Notes: generated by a model not told the origin, from the letters alone. A DNA stretch of 58,330 nt from Alphaproteobacteria bacterium (GCA_022600345.1 JAHZKP010000075.1:1-58330), one strand, 5' to 3'; shown: positions 27,815 to 37,948, counted from the stretch's first letter. Numbers and translations are program-made.

Positions 27815-28906
27815 ATGAAGATCAACGGGACGGCCTACCGAACAATCTGGCTTGGCGACGATGGTTGGTCGGTTGAGATCATCGACCAGACGCGGTTGCC
27901 GCACGAATTCGTCACTGCTCGGCTTGCAACAATGGAAGATGCCGCGGTCGCGATTAAGACGATGCAGGTGCGTGGCGCTCCGTTGATCGGGGCGACGGCA
28001 GCGTATGGGGTCTGCCTGGCGCTGAGGGAAGACGCATCGGATGAGGCGTTGGAGGCAGCGGTTGCGCATCTGGCCGAGCAACGCCCGACAGCGGTCAACC
28101 TGCGCTGGGCACTCGATGAGATGCTGCATGCGGTGCGCAACCTACCTCGCGAGGATCGGGTTGCGGCAGCCTATGCACGAGCGGCACGGCTTTGCGAGGA
28201 GGATGTGGAGACCTGCCGGATGATCGGCGTGCACGGTTTGAAGCTGATTGAGGAGATCGCCGCCAGAAAGGCGCCGGGCGAACCAGTTAACGTACTTACT
28301 CACTGCAATGCCGGTTGGATCGCATGCGTCGATTGGGGGACAGCGACTTCGCCTGTCTATCAGGCCCACGACAAGGGCATTCAGATGCATGTCTGGGTGG
28401 ATGAAACGCGGCCGCGCAACCAGGGGGCCTCGCTGACGGCCTATGAACTTGGCGCGCATGGGGTGCCGCACACTATCGTGGTCGATAACGCCGGTGGGCA
28501 TTTGATGCAGCACGGCAAGGTCGATGTGGTGATCGTGGGGACAGACCGGGTGACCGCCAACGGTGACGTTTGCAACAAGATCGGCACCTATCTCAAAGCG
28601 CTGGCGGCCAAGGATAACGACATTCCGTTCTACGTTGCGCTGCCGCACTCCACCATCGACTGGCAGCTCGACGATGGCTTTCTGATTCCAATCGAGGAAC
28701 GTTCGTCCGACGAAGTGTTGAAGATGCCAGGGCGTCTGGCAGATGGGTCCGTCGTGACGGTTGAGATCGCGGCACCTGGCTCGGGAGCCGGCAACCCCGC
28801 ATTCGATGTGACGCCGGCGCGGCTTGTGAGCGGCCTGATTACCGAGCGCGGTGTTTGCGAAGCTTCGAAAGAGGGATTGGATCGGCTTTATGGCGACCGC
28901 GACTGA
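27815..28906 (+). CDS. mtnA: S-methyl-5-thioribose-1-phosphate isomerase
   Basis: A 363-residue enzyme of the methionine salvage pathway converting methylthioribose-1-phosphate to methylthioribulose-1-phosphate. The catalytic Cys164 is in LTHCNAGWIA and Asp244 in IVGTDRVTANGDVCNKIGT; VRGAPLIGATAAYG and DETRPRNQGA complete the signature. ATG 27815 is chosen because AGGGG lies six nt upstream; ATG 27809 overlaps that site. apt just upstream would recycle the adenine freed from methylthioadenosine. mtnP is not in the window. Confidence 0.95.
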   Translation: MKINGTAYRTIWLGDDGWSVEIIDQTRLPHEFVTARLATMEDAAVAIKTMQVRGAPLIGATAAYGVCLALREDASDEALEAAVAHLAEQRPTAVNLRWALDEMLHAVRNLPREDRVAAAYARAARLCEEDVETCRMIGVHGLKLIEEIAARKAPGEPVNVLTHCNAGWIACVDWGTATSPVYQAHDKGIQMHVWVDETRPRNQGASLTAYELGAHGVPHTIVVDNAGGHLMQHGKVDVVIVGTDRVTANGDVCNKIGTYLKALAAKDNDIPFYVALPHSTIDWQLDDGFLIPIEERSSDEVLKMPGRLADGSVVTVEIAAPGSGAGNPAFDVTPARLVSGLITERGVCEASKEGLDRLYGDRD

Positions 28907-28988
28907 ATGATCGCGGTTAAAGTCACCAACCCTGCCGATTGGCGGTGGCACCGTCGCGCATTTTCATTCGCGTGGCAGTTTTGATGCT

Positions 28989-29342
28989 TCACCGTTCCGG
29001 CAGAAGGCTTCCCAAATAGGTCAGGAAGGCGTCGACTTCTTCTTCTTTCAAAGCGACCGTCGGCATGTCGGGGTGGCCGACCATGATGCCTTCGACGAGG
29101 CTTTCGGCCAGGTCTTCGAGCTTGTATCGCTTGGCCACAATGCGGAACGGCGGGGCGCTCTTGTGCGGGGAATCGTCATTTGTGCCCAGCGCGTGGCAAC
29201 GTCCGCATTGGTCTTCTGCAATCGATTCACCGATGGCGACAATGGCGGCCATCGATGAGTCGTTGACGTCGGTTTCTTCGGCGATCGCGTGCGATGCGCA
29301 AGCCAGTATCATGATGAGAACTAAGGCGATAGGTCGAAGCAA
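28989..29342 (-). CDS. Small periplasmic c-type cytochrome
   Basis: A 117-residue class I cytochrome c. A signal peptide ends near SHAIAEE. The heme site is CGRCH (Cys46, Cys49, His50), and Met93 in GHPDMP is the likely distal ligand. The start is TTG 29342 with AGAGG six nt upstream; the next ATG would cut the signal peptide. It acts in periplasmic electron transfer, but the redox partner is unknown, and no oxidase or dehydrogenase lies nearby. Confidence 0.88.
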   Translation of the reverse strand: MLRPIALVLIMILACASHAIAEETDVNDSSMAAIVAIGESIAEDQCGRCHALGTNDDSPHKSAPPFRIVAKRYKLEDLAESLVEGIMVGHPDMPTVALKEEEVDAFLTYLGSLLPER

Positions 29343-29430
29343 ATTACACCTCTCGGACCAGCGATCTGATGGCGAATACTATCGGCTGATTTTGGCAGCA
29401 GAACGATGCGTTAGATCAATAAAACCGCGT

Positions 29431-30945
29431 TTAACGGAAGCCCTTCATGGCCGAGCGGACGATCTGGCTGATCATCCGGCGCATGATCGACTTGCCTGCG
29501 TAAGAGACGGCTTGTTCCCCCAGCGATTTGCCACCGCGCGGGCCGCGACCGAAGATCGTCTTGCCCAGCTCTTGTCCCCAACCACCGCCGGAGGCTGCCT
29601 CAGCCTGCAACTCGGCTTCTTTCTTGGCCAGCGCTTCGGCGCGCTTGGCGAGAAGCTCGTGGGCGCTTTCGCGGTCGACTGCGGTCTCATACTTGCCTGA
29701 AACCGGGCTGCGCTGCATCTGGGTTGCGCGTTCTTGCGCTGTCAGCGGGCCTATCTGGCCTTCGGGCGGGCGGATCAACGTGCGCTGCACGACGGAGGGT
29801 TCACCCTTGTTTTCCAGCGTCGAGACAAGTGCTTCGCCGATGCCCAGATCGAGGATGGCGCGTTCGGTCTCGATATCGGGATTGGGGCGGAAGGTTTCGG
29901 CGGCAGCCTTAACGGCGCGGCGCTCCTTGGGCGTGAAGGCGCGCAACTGGTGCTGGATGCGATTACCGAGCTGGGATGAAACCGTATCGGGCACATCGAG
30001 CGGGTTCTGGGTGATGAAGTAGACGCCGACGCCCTTGGAACGAATGAGCCGGGCGACCTGCTCGATGCGCTGCAAAAGGGCCTTGGGGGCTTCATCGAAC
30101 AACAAGTGGGCTTCATCAAAGAAGAACACCAATTTGGGCTTGGGCTGGTCGCCGACTTCGGGAAGGCGTTGCCACAGGTTGGTCAAAAGCCACAAAAGGA
30201 AGGTCGAATAGAGCCGGGGGCTCTGCATCAGCTTGTCAGCGGCCAGTAGATTGACGATGCCGCTGCCATCCATGCTGACGCGCATCAGATCATCGATATC
30301 AAGCGCTGGTTCGCCGAAGAACTGGTCGGCGCCTTGTTCTTCCAGCACGAGCAGGCGGCGCTGGATCGCACCAACGGAAGCCGGCGAGATATTGCCATAC
30401 ATGGTGGAGACTTCCTTGGCGCGTTTGCCGACATTGGCAAGCGCCGAGCGTAAGTCCTTCAGGTCAAGGAGGAGGTATTCGCTATGGCCGGCTGCGACTT
30501 CGTCGGCGGCAATCCGGAAGACGATGTTCAAAACGCCTTCCTGGACTTCGTTGAGTTCCATCAGGCGGGATAAAAGCAGCGGCCCCATATCTGCGACGGT
30601 GGCGCGGATGGGGTGGCCCTGCTCACCGAAAACGTCCCAGAAAACCGTCGGATAGGCCTTGTTCTGGTAGCCGTCGAGGCCGATCTTCTCGACCCTTTTG
30701 GTGATGAAATCCTTGGGCGTGCCAGCCTTGGCAATGCCCGACAGATCGCCCTTGATGTCTGCTGCAAATACCGGGACGCCGTTCTTGGAAAATCCTTCGG
30801 CGAGGATCTGCAAGGAAACCGTTTTGCCGGTGCCGGTTGCGCCGGTGACCAGGCCATGGCGGTTGGCCAGTTTCAAATCCAGGTATTCCGGCTTGACGCT
30901 GGTGCCCAGATAGATTTTTCCGTCCTGAAGGACCGTGCCGCTCAT
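29431..30945 (-). CDS. HerA-like ATPase (DUF853, YjgR type)
   Basis: A 504-residue P-loop ATPase of the HerA/FtsK clan. Walker A is GATGTGKT (residues 35-42), Walker B is KLVFFFDEAHLLFDEAP near 275, and the arginine-finger region is RSKGVGVYFITQNPLDVP. The C-terminal part is charged and coiled-coil-like with a glycine-rich end. Bacterial members are of unknown function; archaeal HerA works with NurA in DNA end resection, but no nuclease gene is adjacent here. It is preceded by a 468-nt gap shared with mutA. Confidence 0.88.
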   Translation of the reverse strand: MSGTVLQDGKIYLGTSVKPEYLDLKLANRHGLVTGATGTGKTVSLQILAEGFSKNGVPVFAADIKGDLSGIAKAGTPKDFITKRVEKIGLDGYQNKAYPTVFWDVFGEQGHPIRATVADMGPLLLSRLMELNEVQEGVLNIVFRIAADEVAAGHSEYLLLDLKDLRSALANVGKRAKEVSTMYGNISPASVGAIQRRLLVLEEQGADQFFGEPALDIDDLMRVSMDGSGIVNLLAADKLMQSPRLYSTFLLWLLTNLWQRLPEVGDQPKPKLVFFFDEAHLLFDEAPKALLQRIEQVARLIRSKGVGVYFITQNPLDVPDTVSSQLGNRIQHQLRAFTPKERRAVKAAAETFRPNPDIETERAILDLGIGEALVSTLENKGEPSVVQRTLIRPPEGQIGPLTAQERATQMQRSPVSGKYETAVDRESAHELLAKRAEALAKKEAELQAEAASGGGWGQELGKTIFGRGPRGGKSLGEQAVSYAGKSIMRRMISQIVRSAMKGFR

Positions 30946-31413
30946 CGTCTGATTACCCCTTTTGGAGATTATCCGCGCGAAACGCAGCGCTGAGAGAAGG
31001 CCATCTGGCTCGGGAACACCACGAAAACACTGCAGGCCTCAAGTTTCGAATCTGAACCGTTACTGCGCCTAATGGCATAGTTATGGGGCAAAAGAAAATA
31101 GCAGTTGCATGAACGACCAACAGCTTTTCTCTTCAAACAGTTGTTCGCAATCGGCGTGTCATTGGGATGAAGCTGCAGGCCGGTGGGCCAGGCGGTGGGC
31201 GGCATCAAGGGCGGATTGGGCGAAGGCGCGGCTTTGAGAGTTGCTCAGGCCGGGTCGTTTTGCCCCAAATTCGGATCGTCAACGGAAGGCGGGGTTTTGA
31301 CAGGCCACACGGTTTAGCTAAACAGTGGCCGAAAGCTCACAACCGGGTATAACAAACGCCCTTATCCATTGTGACAACCCCTCGCATCCCAAGCACCAGA
31401 AGGCCTAATCTCG
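30946..31413. other. HerA-like / mutA divergent region
   Basis: This 468-nt gap has no supported gene. The mutA-proximal third holds a promoter with an overlapping palindrome (31297-31330). I looked for a cobalamin riboswitch, since MutA is a B12 enzyme, and found no B12 box. The part next to the HerA-like gene is AT-richer around 31070-31130 and may hold its promoter, without clear hexamers. Confidence 0.5.
31297..31330 (+). promoter_or_regulatory. mutA promoter with operator palindrome
   Basis: A perfect -35 TTGACA (31297-31302) is followed after 16 nt by TAAACA (31319-31324). Over the spacer lies the 12-bp perfect palindrome GTTTAGCTAAAC (31312-31323), flanked by inverted GGCCAC (31303-31308) and GTGGCC (31325-31330). 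The overlap with the spacer and -10 suggests repression by a dimeric regulator. Transcription would start about 80 nt before mutA. The regulator is not identifiable from the window. Confidence 0.55.
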
Positions 31414-33375
31414 ATGAGCGCAGACACTTTGAAACTTGCCAACGGATTTGATGCCCCGACGCAGGACCAATGGCGCGGTGTCGTCGACAAGGCTCTCAAG
31501 GGCGGCGACTTCGAAAAGCGCCTGGTGGCCAGGACGGCGGATGACATTCGTATCCAGCCGCTCTATGGCCGGCGCGAAAACGCTGAAGCAATCGCTGGCG
31601 AAACGGCGGGGCGGCCGTGGCGGATTTCTGCGCGCGTCGATCACCCCGATCCCAGAAGCGCCAATGAATTGGCGCTGGATGATCTCAGGAACGGTGCTGA
31701 TTCACTCAACTTAGTATTTCCGGGCAGTCTGTCGTCGCGCGGATATGGGATCGCATGCCAGACGCTGGACCAGCTTGAGGCCGCACTGGCCGGGGTTACA
31801 CTTGAGATGATCGCGCTCAGGGTCGATCCGGGGCCTCTGAGCCGGATCAACGCCGGGCTGGTTGCCGCATTGATCGAAAAGCGGGGTCTTGACCCGGCTG
31901 AATGTTCGATCGATTTCGGCATGGACCCGGTTGGAAATCTGGCGCATCGCGGGATGATGGCGGCAGATTGGCCGACGGTATCGAAACGAGTGGCGGATGC
32001 TGCATGGTGCCTGAAGGGCAAGGGGTTCAGCGGGCCGTTCCTCAACTGCGATACGCGATGTTACCACGAAGCTGGAGCAAGCCCTGCGCAGGAACTGGGC
32101 ATCGCGCTTGCTACCGGGGTGGCCTACCTGAGGATACTGTCGGAGACCGGTTGGACGGGCGAAGACGCCAGCCGTGCGATCTCCTTCAGCTTCGCCATTG
32201 ATGCCGACCAGTTCATGGGCATTGCCAAGCTGCGGGCCATGCGGCGCCTGTGGGCGCGCGTCGAGGAGGCCAGCGGGATCGATGCCCAACCGATCCGCAT
32301 CAATGCCGAAAGCGCCTGGCGGATGATGACGCGGCGGGATGCCTGGGTGAACATGCTGCGTTCGACGGTTGCGACATTTACTGCCGGGATCGGTGGGGCT
32401 GACAGCATGACGGTGCTTCCCCATACCCAGGTGTTGGGGTTGCCCGACGGATTTGCACGCCGCGTTGCCCGCAATACCCAAAGTGTCTTGCTGGAAGAAT
32501 CCAACCTGTATCGCGTTGCCGATCCGGCTGCCGGGTCTGGCGGCTACGAAGCGCTCACCGATGAGTTGGCTCAGGCGGGCTGGTCGTTGTTCCAGGAACT
32601 GGAGGCAGAATCGGGAATTGTTGCGAGCCTGAAGGCGGGCGGCATCCAAAGCCGTATAGCGTCCAAACGGGAGGCCAGCGAAAAGAACGTCGCCCGGCGA
32701 GTCGAAGCGTTGACGGGGACCAGTGAATTCCCGCTCCTGAGCGAGGGGGCGCTGGAGGTGCTCGATGTGAAAGTTGACCTGGACCGTGGGCTTGCGAAGC
32801 CGGTCGATGGGTCGGGCGATATGGATTTTGCCGAAATCATTGCCGGATTGCTGGCGGGTAAATCGCGCGATGAAGTGACGCCGGGGCCAGGTGCCAGCCT
32901 TGTGGCGCAGGCCTTGCCATCGACGCGGCTGGGTGAACCCTTCGAAGCGCTGCGCGATGCCGCGGATGCCCATAAGGCCAAAACGGGAGCGCTACCCAAG
33001 GTGTTCTTAGCCAGCCTGGGGCCAATTGCAGCCCATACAGGGCGGTCGACATGGATCAGGAACCTGCTTGGAGCAGGCGGCATCGAGGCTGTCGTGAGCG
33101 ATGGGTATGAAACCGCGCAAGAAGCAGCCGATGCGTTCAAGGCATCGGGAACTACGGTGGCCTGCATTTGTTCTTCAGATGACGTTTATGCCCGGACTGG
33201 TGCGGCGGCGGCCACCGCATTGAAGGAAGCAGGCGCGGCACAGGTTCTGCTTGCAGGGCGTCCCGGCGATTTGGAGACGGCGCTAAGTGAAGCTGGCGTC
33301 GATGGCTACGTTTTTGCCGGTCAGGACGTGTTGGAGCTGCTGGGACGCTTGCAGGGTCAGCTCGTTGCCGCTTGA
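31414..33375 (+). CDS. mutA: Methylmalonyl-CoA mutase small subunit
   Basis: A 653-residue homologue of the small (beta) subunit of the two-subunit mutase that isomerises methylmalonyl-CoA to succinyl-CoA. The barrel domain holds the family stretch MTVLPHTQVLGLPDGFARRVARNTQ. The C-terminal B12-like domain lacks the cobalamin ligand motif DxHxxG (SDGYETAQEA at the matching place), as expected for the non-catalytic subunit. The catalytic mutB is not downstream here. Instead the gene overlaps bluB by 11 bp, which links mutase and cobalamin supply. Confidence 0.9.
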   Translation: MSADTLKLANGFDAPTQDQWRGVVDKALKGGDFEKRLVARTADDIRIQPLYGRRENAEAIAGETAGRPWRISARVDHPDPRSANELALDDLRNGADSLNLVFPGSLSSRGYGIACQTLDQLEAALAGVTLEMIALRVDPGPLSRINAGLVAALIEKRGLDPAECSIDFGMDPVGNLAHRGMMAADWPTVSKRVADAAWCLKGKGFSGPFLNCDTRCYHEAGASPAQELGIALATGVAYLRILSETGWTGEDASRAISFSFAIDADQFMGIAKLRAMRRLWARVEEASGIDAQPIRINAESAWRMMTRRDAWVNMLRSTVATFTAGIGGADSMTVLPHTQVLGLPDGFARRVARNTQSVLLEESNLYRVADPAAGSGGYEALTDELAQAGWSLFQELEAESGIVASLKAGGIQSRIASKREASEKNVARRVEALTGTSEFPLLSEGALEVLDVKVDLDRGLAKPVDGSGDMDFAEIIAGLLAGKSRDEVTPGPGASLVAQALPSTRLGEPFEALRDAADAHKAKTGALPKVFLASLGPIAAHTGRSTWIRNLLGAGGIEAVVSDGYETAQEAADAFKASGTTVACICSSDDVYARTGAAAATALKEAGAAQVLLAGRPGDLETALSEAGVDGYVFAGQDVLELLGRLQGQLVAA

Positions 33376-34003
33376 GCCGCCAGAGTTCGACGAAGGTTTT
33401 CGTGAGAATCTTCAGTCCTTGTTCGAATGGCGCCGGGATGTGCGCAGGTTTCGCACTGATCCCGTACCCGAAGCGTTGGTTGCCCATTTGCTCGACCTGG
33501 CCAACCTGGCACCGTCAGTTGGCAACAGCCAACCGTGGCGGTGGGTGCGGGTAACGTCGGATGAACGCCGCGCCGCCGTCCAGGCCAACTTTGAGCGGGC
33601 CAACAAGCATGCCGCTGCGCGATATTCCGGGGTGGAGCAAGAGGCCTACGTCAACCTGAAGCTGGCGGGCCTAGAAGAAGCGCCGGTTCAGTTTGCGGTG
33701 TTTTGCGATGAGGGCACGGAGCAAGGGCGTGGGTTAGGGCGTCAGACCATGCCGGAGATGCTGAGGTATTCCACGGCTTTGAGCGTGTATACGTTCTGGC
33801 TGGCGGCGCGGGCTCACGGGCTGGGGCTGGGTTGGGTGTCGATATTCGATCCGGCCCAATTGAGGGAAACCCTCGATGTTCCGAAAAACTGGAAACTGGT
33901 TGCCTACGTCTGCGTCGGCTGGCCTGTCGAAGAACATATCGATCCCGAACTGCAAAGAGCACGGTGGCAGGAGCGTCAGCCGCTAGAAGTGATCGAGCGC
34001 TGA
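33365..34003 (+). CDS. bluB: 5,6-dimethylbenzimidazole synthase
   Basis: A 212-residue nitroreductase-fold enzyme that breaks down FMNH2 to form dimethylbenzimidazole, the lower ligand of vitamin B12. BluB signatures are LFEWRRDVRRFRTDPVP, LANLAPSVGNSQPWRWVRV and TMPEMLRYSTALSVYTFWLA, with GLGLGWVSIFDP after them. Start TTG 33365 is chosen because AGGG lies eight nt upstream and earlier frame is inside mutA. The 11-bp overlap with mutA indicates coupled expression of a B12 enzyme and a B12 ligand gene. Confidence 0.9.
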   Translation: MPLEPPEFDEGFRENLQSLFEWRRDVRRFRTDPVPEALVAHLLDLANLAPSVGNSQPWRWVRVTSDERRAAVQANFERANKHAAARYSGVEQEAYVNLKLAGLEEAPVQFAVFCDEGTEQGRGLGRQTMPEMLRYSTALSVYTFWLAARAHGLGLGWVSIFDPAQLRETLDVPKNWKLVAYVCVGWPVEEHIDPELQRARWQERQPLEVIER

Positions 34004-34177
34004 AAATGGGTGCGGCAATGCAGGCTGTGCACCGTTAACGGCCGACTGAAGACAACAACAGGAAGCCCGGTTATAAGCACGCGTCGCGCGGTTTGCCTCT
34101 CCTGGACAAGTCTGAGGGTTGAGGGAGCGTTGGTTTCAGTCGCGACAGATGTATCGACACAGCCGATCAGGACCACC

Positions 34178-36385
34178 ATGACCGCAGACAATGCCGCCAA
34201 GATCACCCCAGAACTCGTAGCCGAACACGGGCTGAGCCCGGAAGAATACGATCGCCTGCTTGAGATCATGGGCCGCGAACCGTCGCTGACCGAACTGGGT
34301 ATCTTCTCAGTGATGTGGTCGGAGCACTGCTCATATAAGTCATCGCGGTTCTGGCTGAAGACACTTCCCATCAGCGGTCCGCAAGTCATTCAAGGGCCGG
34401 GCGAGAATGCCGGCATTGTCGACCTGGGCGATGGCTGGGCTGCCGTCTTCAAGATGGAAAGCCACAACCATCCTTCCTACATCGAGCCCTATCAGGGTGC
34501 CGCAACGGGTGTCGGCGGCATCATGCGCGACGTTTTCACGATGGGTGCAAGGCCGATCGCCAACCTCAATGCGCTGCGGTTCGGCGCACCGGAACATCCA
34601 AAGACAAGGCATTTGGTGTCGGGTGTTGTTGCCGGCATCGGGGGGTATGGCAACTGCGTTGGTGTTCCAACCGTTGGTGGTGAAACGAACTTCGACGCCG
34701 GATACGACAACAACATTCTGGTCAATGCGATGTGCGTTGGCCTGGCGCGGACCGATAAGATCTTTTATTCCGCCGCCAAGGGCGTCGGGCTGCCCGTGGT
34801 TTATGTCGGCTCGAAAACCGGACGCGATGGCATTCACGGCGCGACGATGGCCTCAGCCGAGTTCGATGAAAACTCCGATGAGAAACGCCCGACGGTGCAG
34901 GTGGGCGATCCGTTTACCGAGAAACTGCTGATTGAAGCCTGCCTGGAACTGATGGCATCCGATGCTATCATCGCCATCCAGGACATGGGAGCTGCCGGGC
35001 TGACATCGTCTACCGCGGAGATGGCAGATAAGGGCGGGGTCGGCATTGAGCTGAACCTCGACATGGTGCCCCAGCGCGAAGACGATATGACGGCCTATGA
35101 GATGATGCTGTCGGAAAGCCAGGAGCGCATGCTGATGGTGCTCAGGCCCGGATCAGAACCGGCGGCTGAAGCCGTATTCAAGAAATGGGATCTGGATTTC
35201 GCCATCATCGGCAAGACCACGGATACCGGCCGCATGATCGTCAGTCACAAAGGAGACGTCGTTGCCGATATGCCGGTGGCGACGCTGGCGGACTCCGCAC
35301 CTTTATACCAACGCCCGTATGAAACGACGCCCGACAAACGCGTGTTGCTGCCAGAGTGGGTTGCGGCTCCCCAGAAGGGGATGTTGGCGACACTGGCTGA
35401 CATGATGAATACGCCACAGCTTTGTTCGCGCCGTTGGATCTGGGAGCAGTACGACCACATGGTGATGGGCGATACCATCCAGCAGCCCGGTGGCGATGCG
35501 GCGGTCGTCAGGGTGCATGGAACAACCAAGGCCATTGCGGCCACCTGCGATGTCACACCGCGCTACGTCACGGCCGATCCGGCAATGGGGACCAAACAGG
35601 CGGTCGTTGAAACCTGGCGAAACCTGACGGCGGTTGGCGCCGACCCGTTGGCGATTACCGATAACCTCAACTTCGCGTCACCCGAACGCCCCGAGATCAT
35701 GGGACAGTTCGTGGGGGCCATCGAAGGAATGGGCGAAGCCTGCCGGGTTCTCGATTATCCTGTCGTCTCGGGCAATGTATCGCTTTACAACGAAACCAAC
35801 GGAGTCGGCATTCCACCCACACCAGCGATCGGCGGCGTCGGCCTGATCCCAGATTCTGAGAAAACCGCATCAGCGGCACTGAAACGCGAGGGCGAATTGC
35901 TGATCGTGATCGGCGCTGAGCAGGGTTGGCTTGGGCAATCGCTCTATCAGGAGATTGTTGTCGGCCAACTGGAGGGCGCACCGCCGCCGGTTGATCTTGC
36001 CGACGAAATCAAGGCCGGGCGGCTGGTAAGGAACATGATCCGCGAGGGGGTGACCGATACAGTTCATGATTGCTCCGATGGCGGGTTGTTGGTTGCTATT
36101 GGAGAGATGGCGCTTGCTGGCGATATCGGAGTTGAGTTGTTCCAGTACGAGGGCAAGGCGCCGGAGCACTCAATCTGGTTTGGCGAGGATCAGGGAAGGT
36201 ATGTCGTGGCAGTCGATCCGTCGGTGGCCGAGGCGGTGATCGAGCGCGCAGCGCTGCTGGCGTTGCCGGCCCGGATCATAGGGCGCACCGGCGGGAAGGG
36301 CCTTGTCAAACCGGGCGAGGACGCCTTGGAGCTGGCGAAACTGCGCAAGGCTCACGAGGGCTGGCTGCCAAACTACATGAGCTGA
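34178..36385 (+). CDS. purL: Phosphoribosylformylglycinamidine synthase subunit PurL
   Basis: A 735-residue synthetase subunit for the fourth step of purine synthesis, working with PurQ and PurS. The N-terminal signature is [20 protein letters not shown], followed by [27 protein letters not shown] and two AIRS-like repeats. Length matches the small-type PurL. ATG 34178 has AGGA six nt upstream; upstream codons in frame are not family-like. purQ and purS are not in the window. It is 174 nt downstream of bluB, and probably has its own promoter. Confidence 0.95.
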   Translation: MTADNAAKITPELVAEHGLSPEEYDRLLEIMGREPSLTELGIFSVMWSEHCSYKSSRFWLKTLPISGPQVIQGPGENAGIVDLGDGWAAVFKMESHNHPSYIEPYQGAATGVGGIMRDVFTMGARPIANLNALRFGAPEHPKTRHLVSGVVAGIGGYGNCVGVPTVGGETNFDAGYDNNILVNAMCVGLARTDKIFYSAAKGVGLPVVYVGSKTGRDGIHGATMASAEFDENSDEKRPTVQVGDPFTEKLLIEACLELMASDAIIAIQDMGAAGLTSSTAEMADKGGVGIELNLDMVPQREDDMTAYEMMLSESQERMLMVLRPGSEPAAEAVFKKWDLDFAIIGKTTDTGRMIVSHKGDVVADMPVATLADSAPLYQRPYETTPDKRVLLPEWVAAPQKGMLATLADMMNTPQLCSRRWIWEQYDHMVMGDTIQQPGGDAAVVRVHGTTKAIAATCDVTPRYVTADPAMGTKQAVVETWRNLTAVGADPLAITDNLNFASPERPEIMGQFVGAIEGMGEACRVLDYPVVSGNVSLYNETNGVGIPPTPAIGGVGLIPDSEKTASAALKREGELLIVIGAEQGWLGQSLYQEIVVGQLEGAPPPVDLADEIKAGRLVRNMIREGVTDTVHDCSDGGLLVAIGEMALAGDIGVELFQYEGKAPEHSIWFGEDQGRYVVAVDPSVAEAVIERAALLALPARIIGRTGGKGLVKPGEDALELAKLRKAHEGWLPNYMS

Positions 36386-36705
36386 CCTGACACCTTGGCT
36401 GGGTGTTCATTTCGGTGAGGTGACCTTCAGTGTTCGCAGAATGGTGAGCGCAGGAGCGGCAGGTTTGGCTTCCGTTTAACGGTTGTGGCGCTCCAGGCAA
36501 TACGCAGCAGGGTTTTGGCATCGCTCCTGCATTCCAGTTGGCTCATGTCCACAGATCGGGTGCTGTTTTCGCACCTGTGAGCCATTAAGATTGAGCGTTA
36601 AAACCGGGATTGAGAATGCCGCTAAAGTTTGTTTCAGGAAATGGCAGCGGAGCGGCCCTTCGAGGGGGCTCTACATTCGGTTGGGGATTGGGCTATAGTC
36701 CGAAG
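36386..36705. other. purL / acyltransferase gap
   Basis: A 320-nt stretch without a supported gene. It carries an inverted pair GCAGGAGCG (36450-36458) and CGCTCCTGC (36532-36540). The 16-mer GTGAGCGCAGGAGCGG at 36444-36459 also occurs at 16980-16995. It could be part of a dispersed element or chance. In-frame TTG and ATG codons at 36610 and 36616 could lengthen the next gene. Confidence 0.4.
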
Positions 36706-37872
36706 ATGCTTAACGCCTCAGAAACGGGATCCGCACAGCGGCCGGTATTGCGCTTCGAGGTTATTGGGACCGTTGAGGAATTCGATGCGTTGCGTCCGGA
36801 ATGGGACAAACTCATCGCCGCGGTGGGTAATCCCAATCACGTCTTTTTACAGCACTCATGGCTGTCGCATTGGGCACATTGCTTTGTGAGCCCAGATGGA
36901 CCGCAATTGCAGGTGGTTGTCGCCCGGGCCGATGGCCGGGTTGCGGCGATCTGGCCATTGGTGCGCGAGAAGCAATTCGGCATGCGGATTCTCACCTGGA
37001 TGGGGCTGCCCGTCAGTCAATATTGCGATGTGCTCGTAGAAGATGGGCCGTGGCGGGAAGACTTCATCAAGGCGGGCTTGCACTTCATCAAGAGGTCCCT
37101 TGGTGGCGACCTGTTCATTGCCCGGATGGTTCGCGAGGACGGGCTGGTTGCCAAGGCTCTTACGCAAACGGGCGCGAGGCTGGTGGGTACGGAGCATGCC
37201 GCATCGGTTGACCCGGGCGGACTGCAGACTTTGGCGGACCTGGATAAGAGGCTGGGCCGGTCGACTGCAAAGTCGCGTCGCAGGCGTCGAAAGCAGCTCA
37301 GTAAAGAAGGCGCGCCGCGGTATTCGGTCCATCGCGAAGGCGATGAAGCAATGCGCGCGGTTGATCATGCACTCACGTTCAAGGAGGAATGGTTTGCCAA
37401 GCACGGGATCATTTCGCAGGCCTATTCCGATGAACGGTTTGGCGCTTTCTGGCGCCGGGTGGCAGCCTCGAAGGATCAGCGCGTTGGGTTAAGGGCAGGT
37501 GTTCTTGAACTGGATGGGCGGCCCATCGCCGTTGAATTGGGCTTGCGGTTCAAGGGGCGGCATCATGCCCACGTCGGCGCCTTTAGTCTTGACTATGAAC
37601 ACACCAGTCCGGGGTTGTCCCAACTTGAAGCGCAGATCCTGGAGTGTGCTGCCGATGGTGTGGGCGAGTACGATCTTTTAGCGCCGCTGTCGGACTACAA
37701 AACGAAACTGGCCGATAAGACGACGGCGGTGAATGACTACGTTCTGCCGGTGAGCTCGTTTGGCCACGCGGGTAATGCGCTCGGGCTAACCAGCGCGACG
37801 TCAGTTGCCAAAACGGTCTTCAAGAGTTTGCCGGTCGGTGTTCGCAAAGCCATCAAGGCGGCGATCAACTGA
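36706..37872 (+). CDS. CelD/BcsL-type GNAT-fold acyltransferase
   Basis: A 388-residue protein of the Acetyltransf_6 (CelD) group. The N-terminal half has FDALRPEWDKLIAAVGNPN and FLQHSWLSHWAHCF, and the C-terminal GNAT core has AVELGLRFKGRHHAHVGAFS and EYDLLAPLSDYKTKLADKT, typical of the family. Members are often tied to exopolysaccharide or cellulose synthesis and are also related to FemAB-type transferases. No signal or membrane segment is present. The start is uncertain (36616 or 36706), as neither has a clear ribosome site. It stands alone, convergent with a LysR gene. Confidence 0.8.
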   Translation: MLNASETGSAQRPVLRFEVIGTVEEFDALRPEWDKLIAAVGNPNHVFLQHSWLSHWAHCFVSPDGPQLQVVVARADGRVAAIWPLVREKQFGMRILTWMGLPVSQYCDVLVEDGPWREDFIKAGLHFIKRSLGGDLFIARMVREDGLVAKALTQTGARLVGTEHAASVDPGGLQTLADLDKRLGRSTAKSRRRRRKQLSKEGAPRYSVHREGDEAMRAVDHALTFKEEWFAKHGIISQAYSDERFGAFWRRVAASKDQRVGLRAGVLELDGRPIAVELGLRFKGRHHAHVGAFSLDYEHTSPGLSQLEAQILECAADGVGEYDLLAPLSDYKTKLADKTTAVNDYVLPVSSFGHAGNALGLTSATSVAKTVFKSLPVGVRKAIKAAIN

Positions 37873-37948
37873 ATTGAGGAGCGCGCCTGTTTCCAGTTGA
37901 GGCTGCTTGGGACCTTCAGCGTCCTCGCACCAAAAGCTCCACTATTCG

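Noticed and set aside
30946-31413. Cobalamin riboswitch before mutA
   Set aside because: No B12 box or matching helices; the palindrome fits a DNA operator better.
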